A stretch of DNA of 64,000 bases. Source: Anniella stebbinsi. Taxonomy: Eukaryota; Chordata; Lepidosauria; Squamata; Anniellidae. The position numbers and the translations under genes are program-made. Under the pieces are notes generated by a model that saw only the letters and a program-made list of their open reading frames with translations, did not search any database and was not told the origin of the DNA. The DNA lies in NCBI GenBank assembly GCA_029215795.1, contig JARDYH010000004.1:214064517-214128516 (forward strand), read 5' to 3'. Below, in pieces: positions 11,353 to 19,654 of this stretch. Each line of letters begins with the position of its first letter. The first letter of the stretch is position 1.

Positions 11353-11381
11353 CCGATATTGACTACTGCTGTTCTCAACAG

Positions 11382-11414
11382 GAAGAATACCAGGATTATG
11401 AACCGGAAGCATGA
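11382..11414 (+). CDS. SNCA: SNCA last coding exon, coding part
   Basis: Ten codons and a TGA stop follow the acceptor CTCAACAG ending at 11381. They read EEYQDYEPEA, the universal C-terminus of vertebrate alpha-synuclein (human EGYQDYEPEA). Tyr133 and Tyr136 equivalents are kept, and human Gly132 is Glu. The exon joins in phase 0 to the exon at 5305-5394 across a 5987-bp intron. A second proof of identity is the 3' UTR immediately after it, which contains blocks I recognise from the mammalian SNCA 3' UTR. The acceptor has an unusual context: the extended pyrimidine repeat at 11210-11352 ends about 30 nt upstream, separated from the AG by mixed sequence. Confidence 0.96.
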   Translation, partial: EEYQDYEPEA

Positions 11415-11519
11415 ATCTCACCCCTTCTGTCTTCTGCTACCTGTTAACAAAGAAGTCCTGTCCTGTACAAGTGCTGAGTTCCAATGTGCCCAGTTGTAAA
11501 CTATTTTTATAGTTTTGAA

Positions 11520-11527
11520 GTCTTCCA
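11520..11527 (+). promoter_or_regulatory. miR-7 seed match in SNCA 3' UTR
   Basis: The octamer GTCTTCCA is an 8mer match to the miR-7 seed. It lies in the conserved block GAAGTCTTCCATCAGCAATG at the same relative place as the human site, which is known to repress SNCA. Function in this species is inferred from conservation. Confidence 0.8.
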
Positions 11528-11879
11528 TCAGCAATGATTGGAGCATCTGTAACTGTGTCCAGTTTTCGTTTCGGTGACCTCCCTCCTCCCTCTGAAACGG
11601 AAGCCTGGGTCTCAGAGCCATTGTTGTTGTGTGGATATTGTGGCTTCAAGTTCTAAAACATTTGAAAACAATTTTTAAAAAACACCTAAGTGTCTATTCC
11701 TTATTTCTAAATCTGTATGTTTTGTTGATAGATTGTCGGTACTTTGGTATTGTTTATGATACATTTTTTTAATGTTTCCTATTATTATTATTATTGTCTG
11801 TCCAAGGATGACATTATTGTGAAAGTTGTTAATATATTTGTACACATATATACATATACATAAAGTAACCGAGCATGAA

Positions 11880-11886
11880 CTATGCA
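11880..11886 (+). promoter_or_regulatory. miR-153 seed match in SNCA 3' UTR
   Basis: CTATGCA pairs with miR-153 seed positions 2-8 (a 7mer). It lies in the conserved block GAGCATGAACTATGCACCTA near the 3' end of the UTR, where the human miR-153 site is located. Confidence 0.72.
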
Positions 11887-11969
11887 CCTATAAATATCAA
11901 CTGTGAAAATTTATTTGTTTTGTGACATGTTTTACTACCTTGTATCTGTAAATAATGGTGTCCAACTGG

Positions 11970-11979
11970 AATAAATAAA
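11970..11979 (+). terminator. SNCA polyadenylation signals
   Basis: Two overlapping AATAAA hexamers (11970-11975 and 11974-11979) lie in GGAATAAATAAAATACG. The following TTATCTGTTC and the T-rich stretch at 12034-12045 could serve as downstream elements. Cleavage is expected about 11990-12000. The end of the human UTR has the same arrangement. Confidence 0.82.
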
Positions 11980-11999
11980 ATACGTTATCTGTTCACAAA

Positions 12000-13310
12000 G
12001 GAGTTTCTAAACTGGTGTGGAATAATTAATTCTCCTTTTTTTCTCAACAAGTCTCAGTGTTATGGTTGTTTCACACATTACATGGCAGCAAACACATGTT
12101 TCCTGCTGCAGGAATGACAGGAAGCTGCAGTCAATTCTGGCTCTAGGCATGGAAAAAGAGATGGGCATTGTAGGAACTTTTTATTATTTGCTTTTCTGTA
12201 TTATACTGCTGGGGCACGGGGAGCATTGGGGTGGGGGAACAAAGGGGCAAGTAGGCAAACACACATGGAACACTGTTATCAACCTTATCTATTCCTTTTA
12301 AGGGAACTAAGTGAAAGGTCCAGGGTTAAGAATAGGTGAAGTTGTGTCCATGAGAATGGAGAAGTAAATCAGACAGTTGACCACAAAGAAAAGGAAATTT
12401 GACCTTTCGTTGTCACAAACAACTATGTCAGAGGAATAGGGTATATTCTGAGAAGAGGATAGTCTAAATTGTTGTGTCCACAGACCTGGGACCCTTGGAA
12501 ACAGGAATCTTCCACACAAAACTTAGGTGGTAGACATTTATTTTAGTGCTCCTTCTTTGCAGACGGCTACAGGCAGACTGGCCTTTGCATTGCCAGCCTG
12601 CTACAAAACCTGGGATGGATTATCTGTGCTTAATTGCAGGTCATTCATAAATCCTGGCCTGGCTCAAAGAATGGGCCTATCACAAACACTACATAAATTA
12701 TTTTATTTATTTATTTATTTATTTTATTCCATTTATATACCGCCCCATAGCCGAAGCTCTCTGGGCAGTTTACAAAAATTAAAACATGGACCAATCAGTT
12801 TAGCCATTTCAGAATAAATTAAGAGGAAGGTCTTTGTCTTTAGAAAGTTTATTTAAGTCCACTTAATGGGAACCATTGGGTCTTTCCTTGAGGCATGACA
12901 TCAAGGATGTTGCTCTGAGCCTAACATGTAGGCCTCAGTGACTCCTTGGTTGCCTGGGAGAAATGGAAGTCCCTCTGTGGAGTAAAGCTTCTTCACAGAG
13001 TCTGTATGAATGTTTGTCTATGTCTGTCTATGTTCTTACGGAATCTGCCAGATGCTTTGCTGAATGGAGAGGTTCGTGTGTTTGTTTTTTAAGTTCCTTG
13101 AATTGTTTTAATAAATGTTTTAAAGCAATAACAGTTTCATTGAGTTCGTGAGTATGGGTAAAATCAATCATTCTGAGTGTCTATCTTTGTAGCCTCCTTT
13201 TCACCTACTGGAGTGGGGAATTTGAGGAGCATTAATGCTGGGACTGCAGCCTGTATTCAGTGTCTCTTAAATAAAAGTCACCTGAAAAATTCCCCTACAG
13301 CTTGGCTTGG
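12000..13310. other. Region downstream of SNCA, little recognised
   Basis: Apart from the L2 tail at 12700-12790 I see no repeat family or coding exon. If SNCA uses distal poly(A) sites as in mammals, the first 2 kb could be extended 3' UTR, but no block I recognise from the human distal UTR was seen. Confidence 0.5.
12700..12790 (-). mobile_element. L2-clade LINE 3' tail
   Basis: (TTTA)n is followed by 'TATACCGCCCCATAGCCGAA' and 'gctctctgggcagtttacaaaaattaaaa', the complement of the L2 3' end ('ggctatggggcggtata' then (TAAA)n). Same signature at 40139 and 62012. Confidence 0.85.
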
Positions 13311-13312
13311 AA

Positions 13313-13745
13313 TAGAGATGAATGAGAATTTCATTTCAGTCTGGTTTGGATCAAATGTTTACAAATTGCTTAAATCTCTTCCTATTGAATATGGAAAGGA
13401 CTTGATTTTTTTTTTAATGAATATAGGAGAAATTGAACTGACAAATTAATCGACCTTGACCCTGAAGTTTTGAATGCTTAGCTCTTAAAAGTCTGGGTTT
13501 GAATCCCTGTTAGTACTGAATTCGGACTGCCACCTCTTTTTTCTGTAAGGCTCCCCATCTTACATGCCAAACAAGCTCTTCATATTGGGAGCAGCTGTAC
13601 CTCTGGAATTTGGCCAATAAGGATGGGTGAGGATTTTGTTTCGGTTCAGTTTCGATATGAATTTGCCAGCACTCACAAATTTCTTCATGTTTGGGACACA
13701 AGGAAGTTGAGATTTAAACGAGCAAAATGTAAGAGAAGGCAAACC
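13313..13745. mobile_element. Decayed hAT-like element(s) related to 10207-10611
   Basis: 'tagagatgaatgagaatttcatttcag' at 13313 and 'aaggatgggtgaggattttgtttcgg' at 13620 resemble the ends and subterminal text of the 10207 family. No intact boundaries or target duplication were found. Confidence 0.35.
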
Positions 13746-13758
13746 TGAGAGATTTCTC

Positions 13759-14079
13759 TAGGGTGATTATATGGAAAGGAGGACAGGGCTCCTGTATCTT
13801 TAAAGATAAATTGTTAAAAGGGGAATTTCATCAGGTGTCATTCGTATATATGCAGCACCTGCTGAAATTCCCTCTTCATCACAACAGTTAAAGCTGTAGG
13901 AGCCCTGTCCTTTTCACCAGTCACAAAAGATGGCAGGGCTCCTGCAGTTTTAACTGTTGTGATGAAGAGGGAATTTCACCAGGTGCTGCATGCATATGAA
14001 TAATACCTGCTGAATTTCCCCTTTCAATACAACTGTAAAAGATACAGGAGCCCTGTCCTCTTTTTCATATGATCACCTG
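13759..14079. mobile_element. Dimeric palindromic hAT-like element (TAGGGTGACCA family)
   Basis: Starts TAGGGTGATTATATGGAAAGG and ends CTTTTTCATATGATCACCT. The left unit ('cagggctcctgtatcttta' to 'catcacaacagttaaag') and the right unit ('tttaactgttgtgatgaagag' to 'gatacaggagccctgtcct') are inverse copies. The centre keeps the full head-to-head junction ('ggagccctgtccttttcacc' then 'agtcacaaaagatggcagggctcc'). No target duplication is readable. Confidence 0.75.
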
Positions 14080-14499
14080 AAAAAAAATATCAATTCCTAC
14101 CTTGGATAAAAAACAAACTCAGGGGGAAGATCACAACCCAACTTTTCTACCGGTCCCCCCAGGTAGGCATAAGGCAAAAAAATATAGTGCAGAGTATATA
14201 TACCGTTGGCTACATTCTACTTTGAGAACAAATCTTCAAGACATCAGGTTTTCAAGCTGGTAATAGCATACCTTCCCTTAGGCAAAGCAGATGCAGAAAA
14301 ATGAGTGTGTTTTTCATGGATATCTATGAAGATTTTGGTATTAATTATTTACAGTATGGTGCTGAGTTACCATCACACTGCGTTTCTAAGCCAATGCCCT
14401 CGGAAAATATGAAGTGTATAAATTTATGTAAGAAATGTGAGTTAAGTGTGTTTATTTCTTCAGGTTAATGTTTTTCTTTCTTTCTAGCTAAACATCAGA

Positions 14500-14900
14500 T
14501 GAACCATTTACAGTTCAAGGCCATTTGCAAGCACACCGTTGGATATTGTATCTGGTTCACGTACCTTTTTGAAAAACCTGCCTTCAGATGGCCGAACGGG
14601 TGGCTTGCCCATAGGCTCTCACGGTCTCCATGGCAACCCTTGTGGGTGTGCGCACACGTGCCTGCGTGAATGCATGTGCGTGTGATGCGATGGAGCGCAC
14701 AAGTAATATGCTGCATTTTAATGAAATTCCTCTAGGGCTGGCAAAGGCTTATGCCCAGGTAAACAAAAAGCCGTGTTTTGCTTTATTACCTGCGGAACTA
14801 CGGAAGCCAAACAATGGGCTGCAAATATCAGAGCTGAACTTGACCCTAGCAAAAATGTCTCCAAGCAAAGATCAGATGAGAAAGATCCAAAGGGCTGCCT
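14500..14900. other. Unrepeated segment, possible non-coding conserved sequence
   Basis: This segment shows no repeat signature and has scattered CpGs ('gccgaacgggtggc', 'gtgcgcacacgtgcctgcg'). A 117-residue open frame crosses it but shows no domain and runs into the GT repeat, so I do not call a gene. Confidence 0.3.
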
Positions 14901-14917
14901 GGTCATCATGTTGCAGT

Positions 14918-14918
<1 letters not shown>

Positions 14919-14956
<38 letters not shown>
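14919..14956 (+). repeat. (GT)n microsatellite
   Basis: About 19 uninterrupted GT units. Confidence 0.97.
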
Positions 14957-14958
<2 letters not shown>

Positions 14959-15221
14959 AATAAAAATGCACTCTGTGTATTAAGCAAAGCTACCTAGAGA
15001 ATAATGTATGAGCCTCTGCTAGGAGGTGAGTAAGCAAGAAAAGCCCTTTTCTTTTTCCCTCTCCTTCTCAGACTCTTTCTGTCTCTGCTTAGGTAGAGGG
15101 AGGTAAGCCATTTATCCAGTGGGTAATTTTCCAAAATTTGCATCCAACTGCTTGGAAATCTGACTGGATACAGAATGCCTCTTTTATAACACAACTGCAG
15201 CCAATGTGTAGTGCAGCCATC

Positions 15222-15330
15222 ACTAGCCTGTTGTCCTCCGGGTGTGTTGGACTGCAAATTCCATCATTCCCAGACAGCATTGCAAATCCCATCATTCCCA
15301 GACAGCACTGAAGTTATCAGGTTGGGGGAG
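15222..15330. mobile_element. Palindromic miniature element (CCTCCAGATGT family) with internal tandem duplication
   Basis: The copy reads 'tagcctgttgtcctccgggtg', then contains 'catcattcccagacagca' twice in tandem (15262 and 15290), then 'tcaggttgggggaggctg'. Confidence 0.55.
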
Positions 15331-15493
15331 GCTGGTATTGTGACATTTTTCTGACCATGTGGCCAGATAACAGAGATGCCAACAAAAAGGGGGACCCCTC
15401 AAGGAATGCGAAAAAGCCAAAACAAAAGGGGTAGGGGGAAAGGATGCTTTAGTTAACGAAAGAAATAAGTTCCTATGCGCCTTTCTTCAAGGA

Positions 15494-15494
<1 letters not shown>

Positions 15495-15568
<74 letters not shown>

Positions 15569-15830
15569 TATATACTTATATGTACGTATATATATATACA
15601 TATATGTATATATATTCACGTATACATATATGCATATATATATATATATATATATATATAAACAAATATACATATATATGCATATATACACACTTTATAT
15701 ATAGACTTTAAATATTCCCTGTGTTCAATAGTATATACCACATCCATAATACAATTGTCCATCACCATACAAAGATATATCTATATATCTATATCTATCT
15801 AATTATCTATCTATCTATATATTCTACAAA
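15495..15830. repeat. Compound AT-rich microsatellite
   Basis: Long runs of (TA)n with 'tatacacacacacac', 'tatgtacgta' and 'tatctatatctatctaattatc' segments. It is self-complementary and could extrude hairpins. Open frames of Tyr/Ile repeats here are artefacts. Confidence 0.95.
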
Positions 15831-15850
15831 ACTGAAAGAAAGAGAGGCTC

Positions 15851-16165
15851 TAGGCTGACCAGATAAAATCCAGGTCAGGGCTCATGTAACTTTAACAGTT
15901 GTAGAGAAAAGGGAATTTCAGCCAGTGTCATTTGTATGCAATTAGTTCCTGGTGAAATTTCCTCTTCATCACAACAGTTAAAGGTGCAGGCACTATACTA
16001 GAGTGACCATATACAAAAGAAGGCAGGGCCCCTGCAACTTTAACTGTTGTGATGAAGAGGGAATTTCACCAGGAACTAATTGCATACAAATGACACTGGC
16101 TGAAATTCCCTTTTCTCTACAACTGTTAAAGTTACATGAGCCCTGGATTTTATCTGGTCACCCTA
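15851..16165. mobile_element. Dimeric palindromic hAT-like element with perfect 8-bp target duplication
   Basis: Starts TAGGCTGACCAGATAAAATC and ends GATTTTATCTGGTCACCCTA. It is flanked by AGAGGCTC at 15843-15850 and 16166-16173. Two arms of about 140 bp are inverse copies around an asymmetric centre 'cactatactagagtgaccat'. The copy at 59777-60093 has the same centre and differs at few positions, so both belong to one young subfamily. No transposase frame is present, so it must be mobilised in trans. Confidence 0.88.
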
Positions 16166-16829
16166 AGAGGCTCCAAATATATGGCCTCCTCCACACGAGA
16201 CGTTTAATGAGCCTTGAAGGCTCATTAAAAAATTTACCTCCACAAGCACGGAGCGCAAAACGGGCGTACAGGCGCGTTATCTCCCCGATAATGCGCATTT
16301 TCGAACGCGCGTTAAATAGCGACTTTTATTTTGCTCCGGCCGTTAAAGCGCATTTTCGCGGTGTGAACAAGCGATTACGCGCATTAACTGCTTGTAAAGC
16401 GCTTTTTGGACATGAATTAATGCGCTTCGCCGCCTCTCACCGCCTCCGGTGCAGAGGGATTAGGAGTAAAAGCGCCTCCGCGATAATGCGCATAATCGCA
16501 GAACCGGGCGCAAAAGCGCATCCTTGTGGAGGGGGCCATAGATGGCCAAGCTCTCCCAGGTATCAGGAAATACCAAGGTGAGAACTTGCAATTTTCAGAC
16601 ATGGGTCATTTAAGGTATAAGAGGTTCTCTGAATTATGACATCCTCTCATGCTACAGAGTGACACCTGGATGGAGTCACTCTGTAGCATGAGAGGATGTC
16701 ATAATTCAGAGAACCTCTTATACCTTAAATGATCCATGTCTGAAAATTGCAGGTTCTCACCTTGGTATTTCCTGATACCTGGGATAGCTTGGCCATCTAT
16801 TTCAATATTTGGAGCCTCTTAGGGTGACC
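16156..16829. repeat. Long inverted repeat (left arm split by an insertion)
   Basis: The left arm is 16156-16180 plus 16538-16663, and the right arm is 16675-16829. Between 16540-16663 and 16675-16798 I count about 3 mismatches in 124 bp, around an 11-nt loop ACCTGGATGGA. The outer part, GGTCACCCTA-AGAGGCTCCAAATAT, is mirrored at 16806-16829. It therefore includes the last 10 bp of the neighbouring hAT-like element plus its target duplication. The left arm is interrupted by the CpG-rich element at 16183-16537. Confidence 0.85.
16183..16537 (+). mobile_element. CpG-rich miniature element, copy 1
   Basis: Ends are GGCCTCCTCCACACGAG and CCTTGTGGAGGGGGCC, inverse-related over about 16 bp. The interior is very rich in CGC and GCG words ('gataatgcgcat', 'aaagcgcattttcgcg', 'gcgcataatcgcagaa'). 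A diverged inverted copy lies at 49900-50253. A 192-residue open frame runs across this and the previous element and is not a gene. The superfamily cannot be fixed because the flanking target duplication is unclear. Confidence 0.75.
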
Positions 16830-17364
16830 TTTTTTGGCTTACCTGGTAGGGCTAGATTAGCTTCCAGGTCAGCCTTGATGGTGTCTGCCTGCCCGCCCTT
16901 GCCCTTGTGGCTGATTCTTGTCCAAACCTTTCAGATTCCTATCCTGTTGGCTCTCCAGACATCCTCTGGCCCTGAAGTAGTTTTATGGTCCATAAGCACT
17001 CAAGCAACTGGTTTTCCAAAATGGCACCATACACAATATAATATTTACCCATTGGTAAGTGGTATATCACCTGTATCTGTCCTCCATAGTTATCCTACCA
17101 AGTGGTAATGAGAATTGCCTTTATCCATTTCCTCATCTCTGCCTCTCTCTTTTTCCATATGCCATATCCGTGGCCCGTGGAGGGGGAAATCACTCACATT
17201 AGTGCGTTCATCTGAAGCTATGAACAGATAGTTAATAATTTAATCTGGCTGTAGTTTTTATCTTCATCTGTTGCTCCTTCTCCCCTTTTTCAACAGCTTG
17301 AGTTGGTCTTGTAATAAGGGTAGCCAGATGCAAAAGAGGACACAATTCCTGGGATGTCAGTTTC

Positions 17365-17545
17365 AGCTAAACTCTAGGAAAACCTTCCTAATGAGACGAC
17401 AATGTATCATTCTACCTTGGGAGTTGATGGATGTCCATTGCAGGAATGTAAACAGAGGCAACCATCTGTCATGGCACATCCTGCATTGAAGAGGGGGATG
17501 GACTAAATGACCTCCAAGGTCCCTTCTAACTATAATTCTATAAAT
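17365..17545 (+). mobile_element. CR1 LINE 3' end, second subfamily
   Basis: 'aggaaaaccttcctaatgag', 'gatggactaaatgacctcc' and 'aaggtcccttctaactataattctataa' is the classical CR1 3' end with an ATTCTAT octamer-type tail. It differs from the TTCTTATG-tailed CR1 copies elsewhere in the window. Confidence 0.82.
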
Positions 17546-17689
17546 GCCATATCCATTTCCTTTAAAATAAATCCATTTTTTCTTTTTAATTGCATTCTGG
17601 ACCTCTTTGATCTGTGCCTACTCCACATCACTGCTATGGCAAATGTGTCTTTTGATTTTTTTAAAAATGTTTGAATATTATAGCTTCTA

Positions 17690-17797
17690 TTTATTTCTAT
17701 TTGTATGTTTTAATTGCATGTTTAAATTTTGTAAAGCCACCTTGAGTCCCAATAGTGGGGAAAAGGCAGGATACAAATAAATATCATCATCATCATA
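17690..17797 (+). mobile_element. LINE/SINE 3' tail
   Basis: 'ttttgtaaagccaccttgag' and 'gggaaaaggcaggatacaaa' followed by 'taaatatcatcatcatc' is a typical reptile L2-like 3' tail ending in a short microsatellite. Confidence 0.6.
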
Positions 17798-18295
17798 GAA
17801 GACTGAAACAAGGCCCAGATAATATTGGAGTTGTTTTTATGAGTGTCCTCGCCACTAGAACAGTTAGATGGTGGCAGCATAGTGAGGTTTTGCAGGTTTT
17901 ACTTTTGGGGATTTCTGGAAATGGACAGGAGGCTGGGGGGAAACGCTACCCATCCCTCATCTCAAGACACTGACAGAATGTTGGTACTCAGTTTGAGACA
18001 GCAAGATAGATGAGATGCTACAACCCCCATCCCCACCAGAAGTACCAGAAACTACAAAATCCTCACCTAAGTTCTAGCATCTTCCTTCTTGTTGATTCAC
18101 TTGGGTTTAATTTGGTGCCTGGCCACCTAACTAGTTGCAGTCTCCTCCATGCATCCTCTGGTGTTGCAATCAGTGAGGCAGCTTGTGGACCCTAAAGAAG
18201 TCAATGCTACGTTGGTAGTCTACATTCTTTATCTTGCTTTAGCCCTCAGAGTATTCCCAGCCAAGCCAAATAACTTCAGTCGAAGCCATGCACCA

Positions 18296-18428
18296 GCTGT
18301 TCCTCAACCTGGTGTCCTCCAGATGCTCTGGATGTCAACTCCCATCAGCCCTAGTCAGTACGGTCAATAGTGAGGAATGCTGGGAGATGTAGTCTAAAAC
18401 ACCTAAAGGGCACTAGGTTGAAGAAGCC
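18296..18428. mobile_element. Palindromic miniature element (CCTCCAGATGT family)
   Basis: 'gttcctcaacctggtgtcctccagatgc' and 'caactcccatcagccctagtc' on the left, with 'tgctgggagatgtagtctaa' and 'gggcactaggttgaagaa' on the right. Confidence 0.65.
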
Positions 18429-18639
18429 TGCCATGCACGGTCCTCAGCAGGTAATTGGTATTATTCTGCATTCTGGCGTTCTGATTATTCTGCACTGGCG
18501 TCACACTTCAGAACACAAGCCAGATCCAATACTGGATGCACCCTCCCCATACACAGAAGAGGAGCACATCCTACACACAGACTTGAGCTGGTTTCAGTGT
18601 CATGCCCTTTCTTTGAGTAACTCTGGGAGCTAACCTTAA

Positions 18640-18842
18640 ATCATACTAGTCCTGATAGCTATGTGCTATCAATATCCCTATGTCCATGAGTTGCCGGGGA
18701 ACATGGGTGGGAGGGAGCTGTTACACTTGTGTCCTGCTTGTGGGTTCCTGGTCAACAACTGGTTGGCCACTGTGTGACCAAAATGCTGGACTAGATGGAT
18801 CTTTGGTCTGATCCAGCATGGCTGTTCTTATGTTCTTATGGT
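18640..18842 (+). mobile_element. CR1 LINE 3' UTR fragment
   Basis: 'actagtcctgatagctatgtg', 'gggaacatgggtgggaggg', 'actggttggccactgtgtg' and 'tggactagatggatctttgg' end in TTCTTATGTTCTTATGG, the CR1 octamer tail. Confidence 0.85.
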
Positions 18843-18948
18843 ACATGGAATGGGGAAAGATATCTCTTAATTGAAACTTTTAGACACTGCCACCCCAAAC
18901 TACAATTCCCAGGATTCTCTAGGACATGTACTGATCAGCTGGGTATAG

Positions 18949-19079
18949 ACCAGGGATGGGCAGCATGTGGTCCGCCAGATGTTGTTGGACCCATCACCCT
19001 CACCATTGTCTATTCTGGCTAGGGCTGATGCGAGTTGCAGTCCAACACCTGTGAAGCCAGAAGGTACCCACTCCTGGTA
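18949..19079. mobile_element. Palindromic miniature element (CCTCCAGATGT family, variant)
   Basis: 'cagggatgggcagcatgtgg' and 'ccagatgttgttgga' on the left, 'gagttgcagtccaacacctg' and 'acccactcctgg' on the right. Confidence 0.6.
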
Positions 19080-19098
19080 TAAATCTAATGTAAGTGTG

Positions 19099-19654
19099 TG
19101 TCATAGATGGGAATGGGAGACGAACACTTGTCCCTAACTCTCTCATGCCCTTGCTGGAGGAGCTAGAGTTCCCAGACAAAGACAATTCAAAGGAGCCTGA
19201 GCCACCCATGTCAGGAGGTCTGGAGGAGCCAGGGCCCTCAAAGGAGATAACTGCAGGTTCATTCCTGCAAGAGGAGGAAAGTTCCACCTTTGAGGCAGAT
19301 GCTTGGCAACCATCTAGCCTCCAAGAGCATCGCTGCCTCAAGAGGCAAGCCAATAGTGCTCCCCTGAGAAGGAGAACTCCTTGGGAGCAGGACTGTTCTT
19401 CCAACGGGACTTTTGCCAGAGGGGCTGTAATGCACTGCACCTGAGCCCTGGGTGGGGCTCAGAAAGCTCTGGCTATATAACCCTTCAGTTTGCTCAGAGA
19501 TCCCTTTCCTCCAAAACTCTGAAAGGGGCAATGGATTGTGGTCGATAGGACATGGCTGAAAGCTGTGCTAAGTGAAACAGAACCTCACCATTAACTATTG
19601 AAAATCTCAGCCAGAACCTCTCTGCAATTCCAAGAAAGTTAGGGATCCATCACA
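19099..19654 (+). mobile_element. Candidate solo LTR
   Basis: The segment begins TGTCATAGATGG and ends GGATCCATCACA, which gives TG..CA termini with a 12-bp imperfect inverse match. It has a TATA-like box CTATATAA at about 19472. The interior has open frames on both strands (116 and 146 residues) with no recognisable domain. No matching target duplication flanks it, and no second copy is in the window. A decayed unique region is the alternative. Confidence 0.35.

Larger units (their letters stand above)
5395..11381 (+). other. SNCA: SNCA intron between the last two coding exons
   Basis: The intron begins GTAAAT and ends CAACAG. It is 5987 bp, longer than my recollection of about 2.5 kb in human. 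The expansion is explained by repeats listed separately: GC-rich miniature elements at 6.3-7.5 kb, an 8.3-kb dispersed repeat, a palindromic repeat at 8.9 kb, a hAT-like element at 10.2-10.6 kb, a fold-back element at 10.8 kb, and a pyrimidine tract before the acceptor. Stretches 5395-6150 and 9065-10200 contain nothing I recognise. Confidence 0.9.
11415..11995 (+). other. SNCA: SNCA 3' untranslated region
   Basis: This is non-coding sequence from the stop codon to just past the poly(A) signals. It matches the mammalian SNCA 3' UTR in several blocks: TCCTGTACAAGTGCTGAGTT near 11461, TTCCAATGTGCCCAG near 11479, GAAGTCTTCCATCAGCAATG near 11517, AAACACCTAAGTG near 11681, and GAGCATGAACTATGCACCTA near 11871. 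The length of about 580 nt is close to the common short human form. Human SNCA also uses distal sites giving longer 3' UTRs. I cannot tell whether the next kilobases here are transcribed. Confidence 0.9.

Noticed and set aside
11149..11421. Lys/Arg-rich minus-strand frame and Ser-rich plus-strand frame near the SNCA exon
   Set aside because: Both are translations of the pyrimidine repeat tract; only the last ten codons of the plus frame are real SNCA.
15473..15711. Tyr/Ile-repeat open frames
   Set aside because: Translation of a (TA)n/(TATACA)n microsatellite.
16003..16581. 192-residue open frame on the + strand
   Set aside because: It crosses the end of a hAT-like element, a CpG-rich miniature element and a palindrome arm. 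CpG-rich repeats have few stops, and no domain is present.
19000..19440. 146-residue minus-strand open frame
   Set aside because: Complement of another open frame in a candidate LTR; acidic/Ser-rich chance translation with no homologue recognised.
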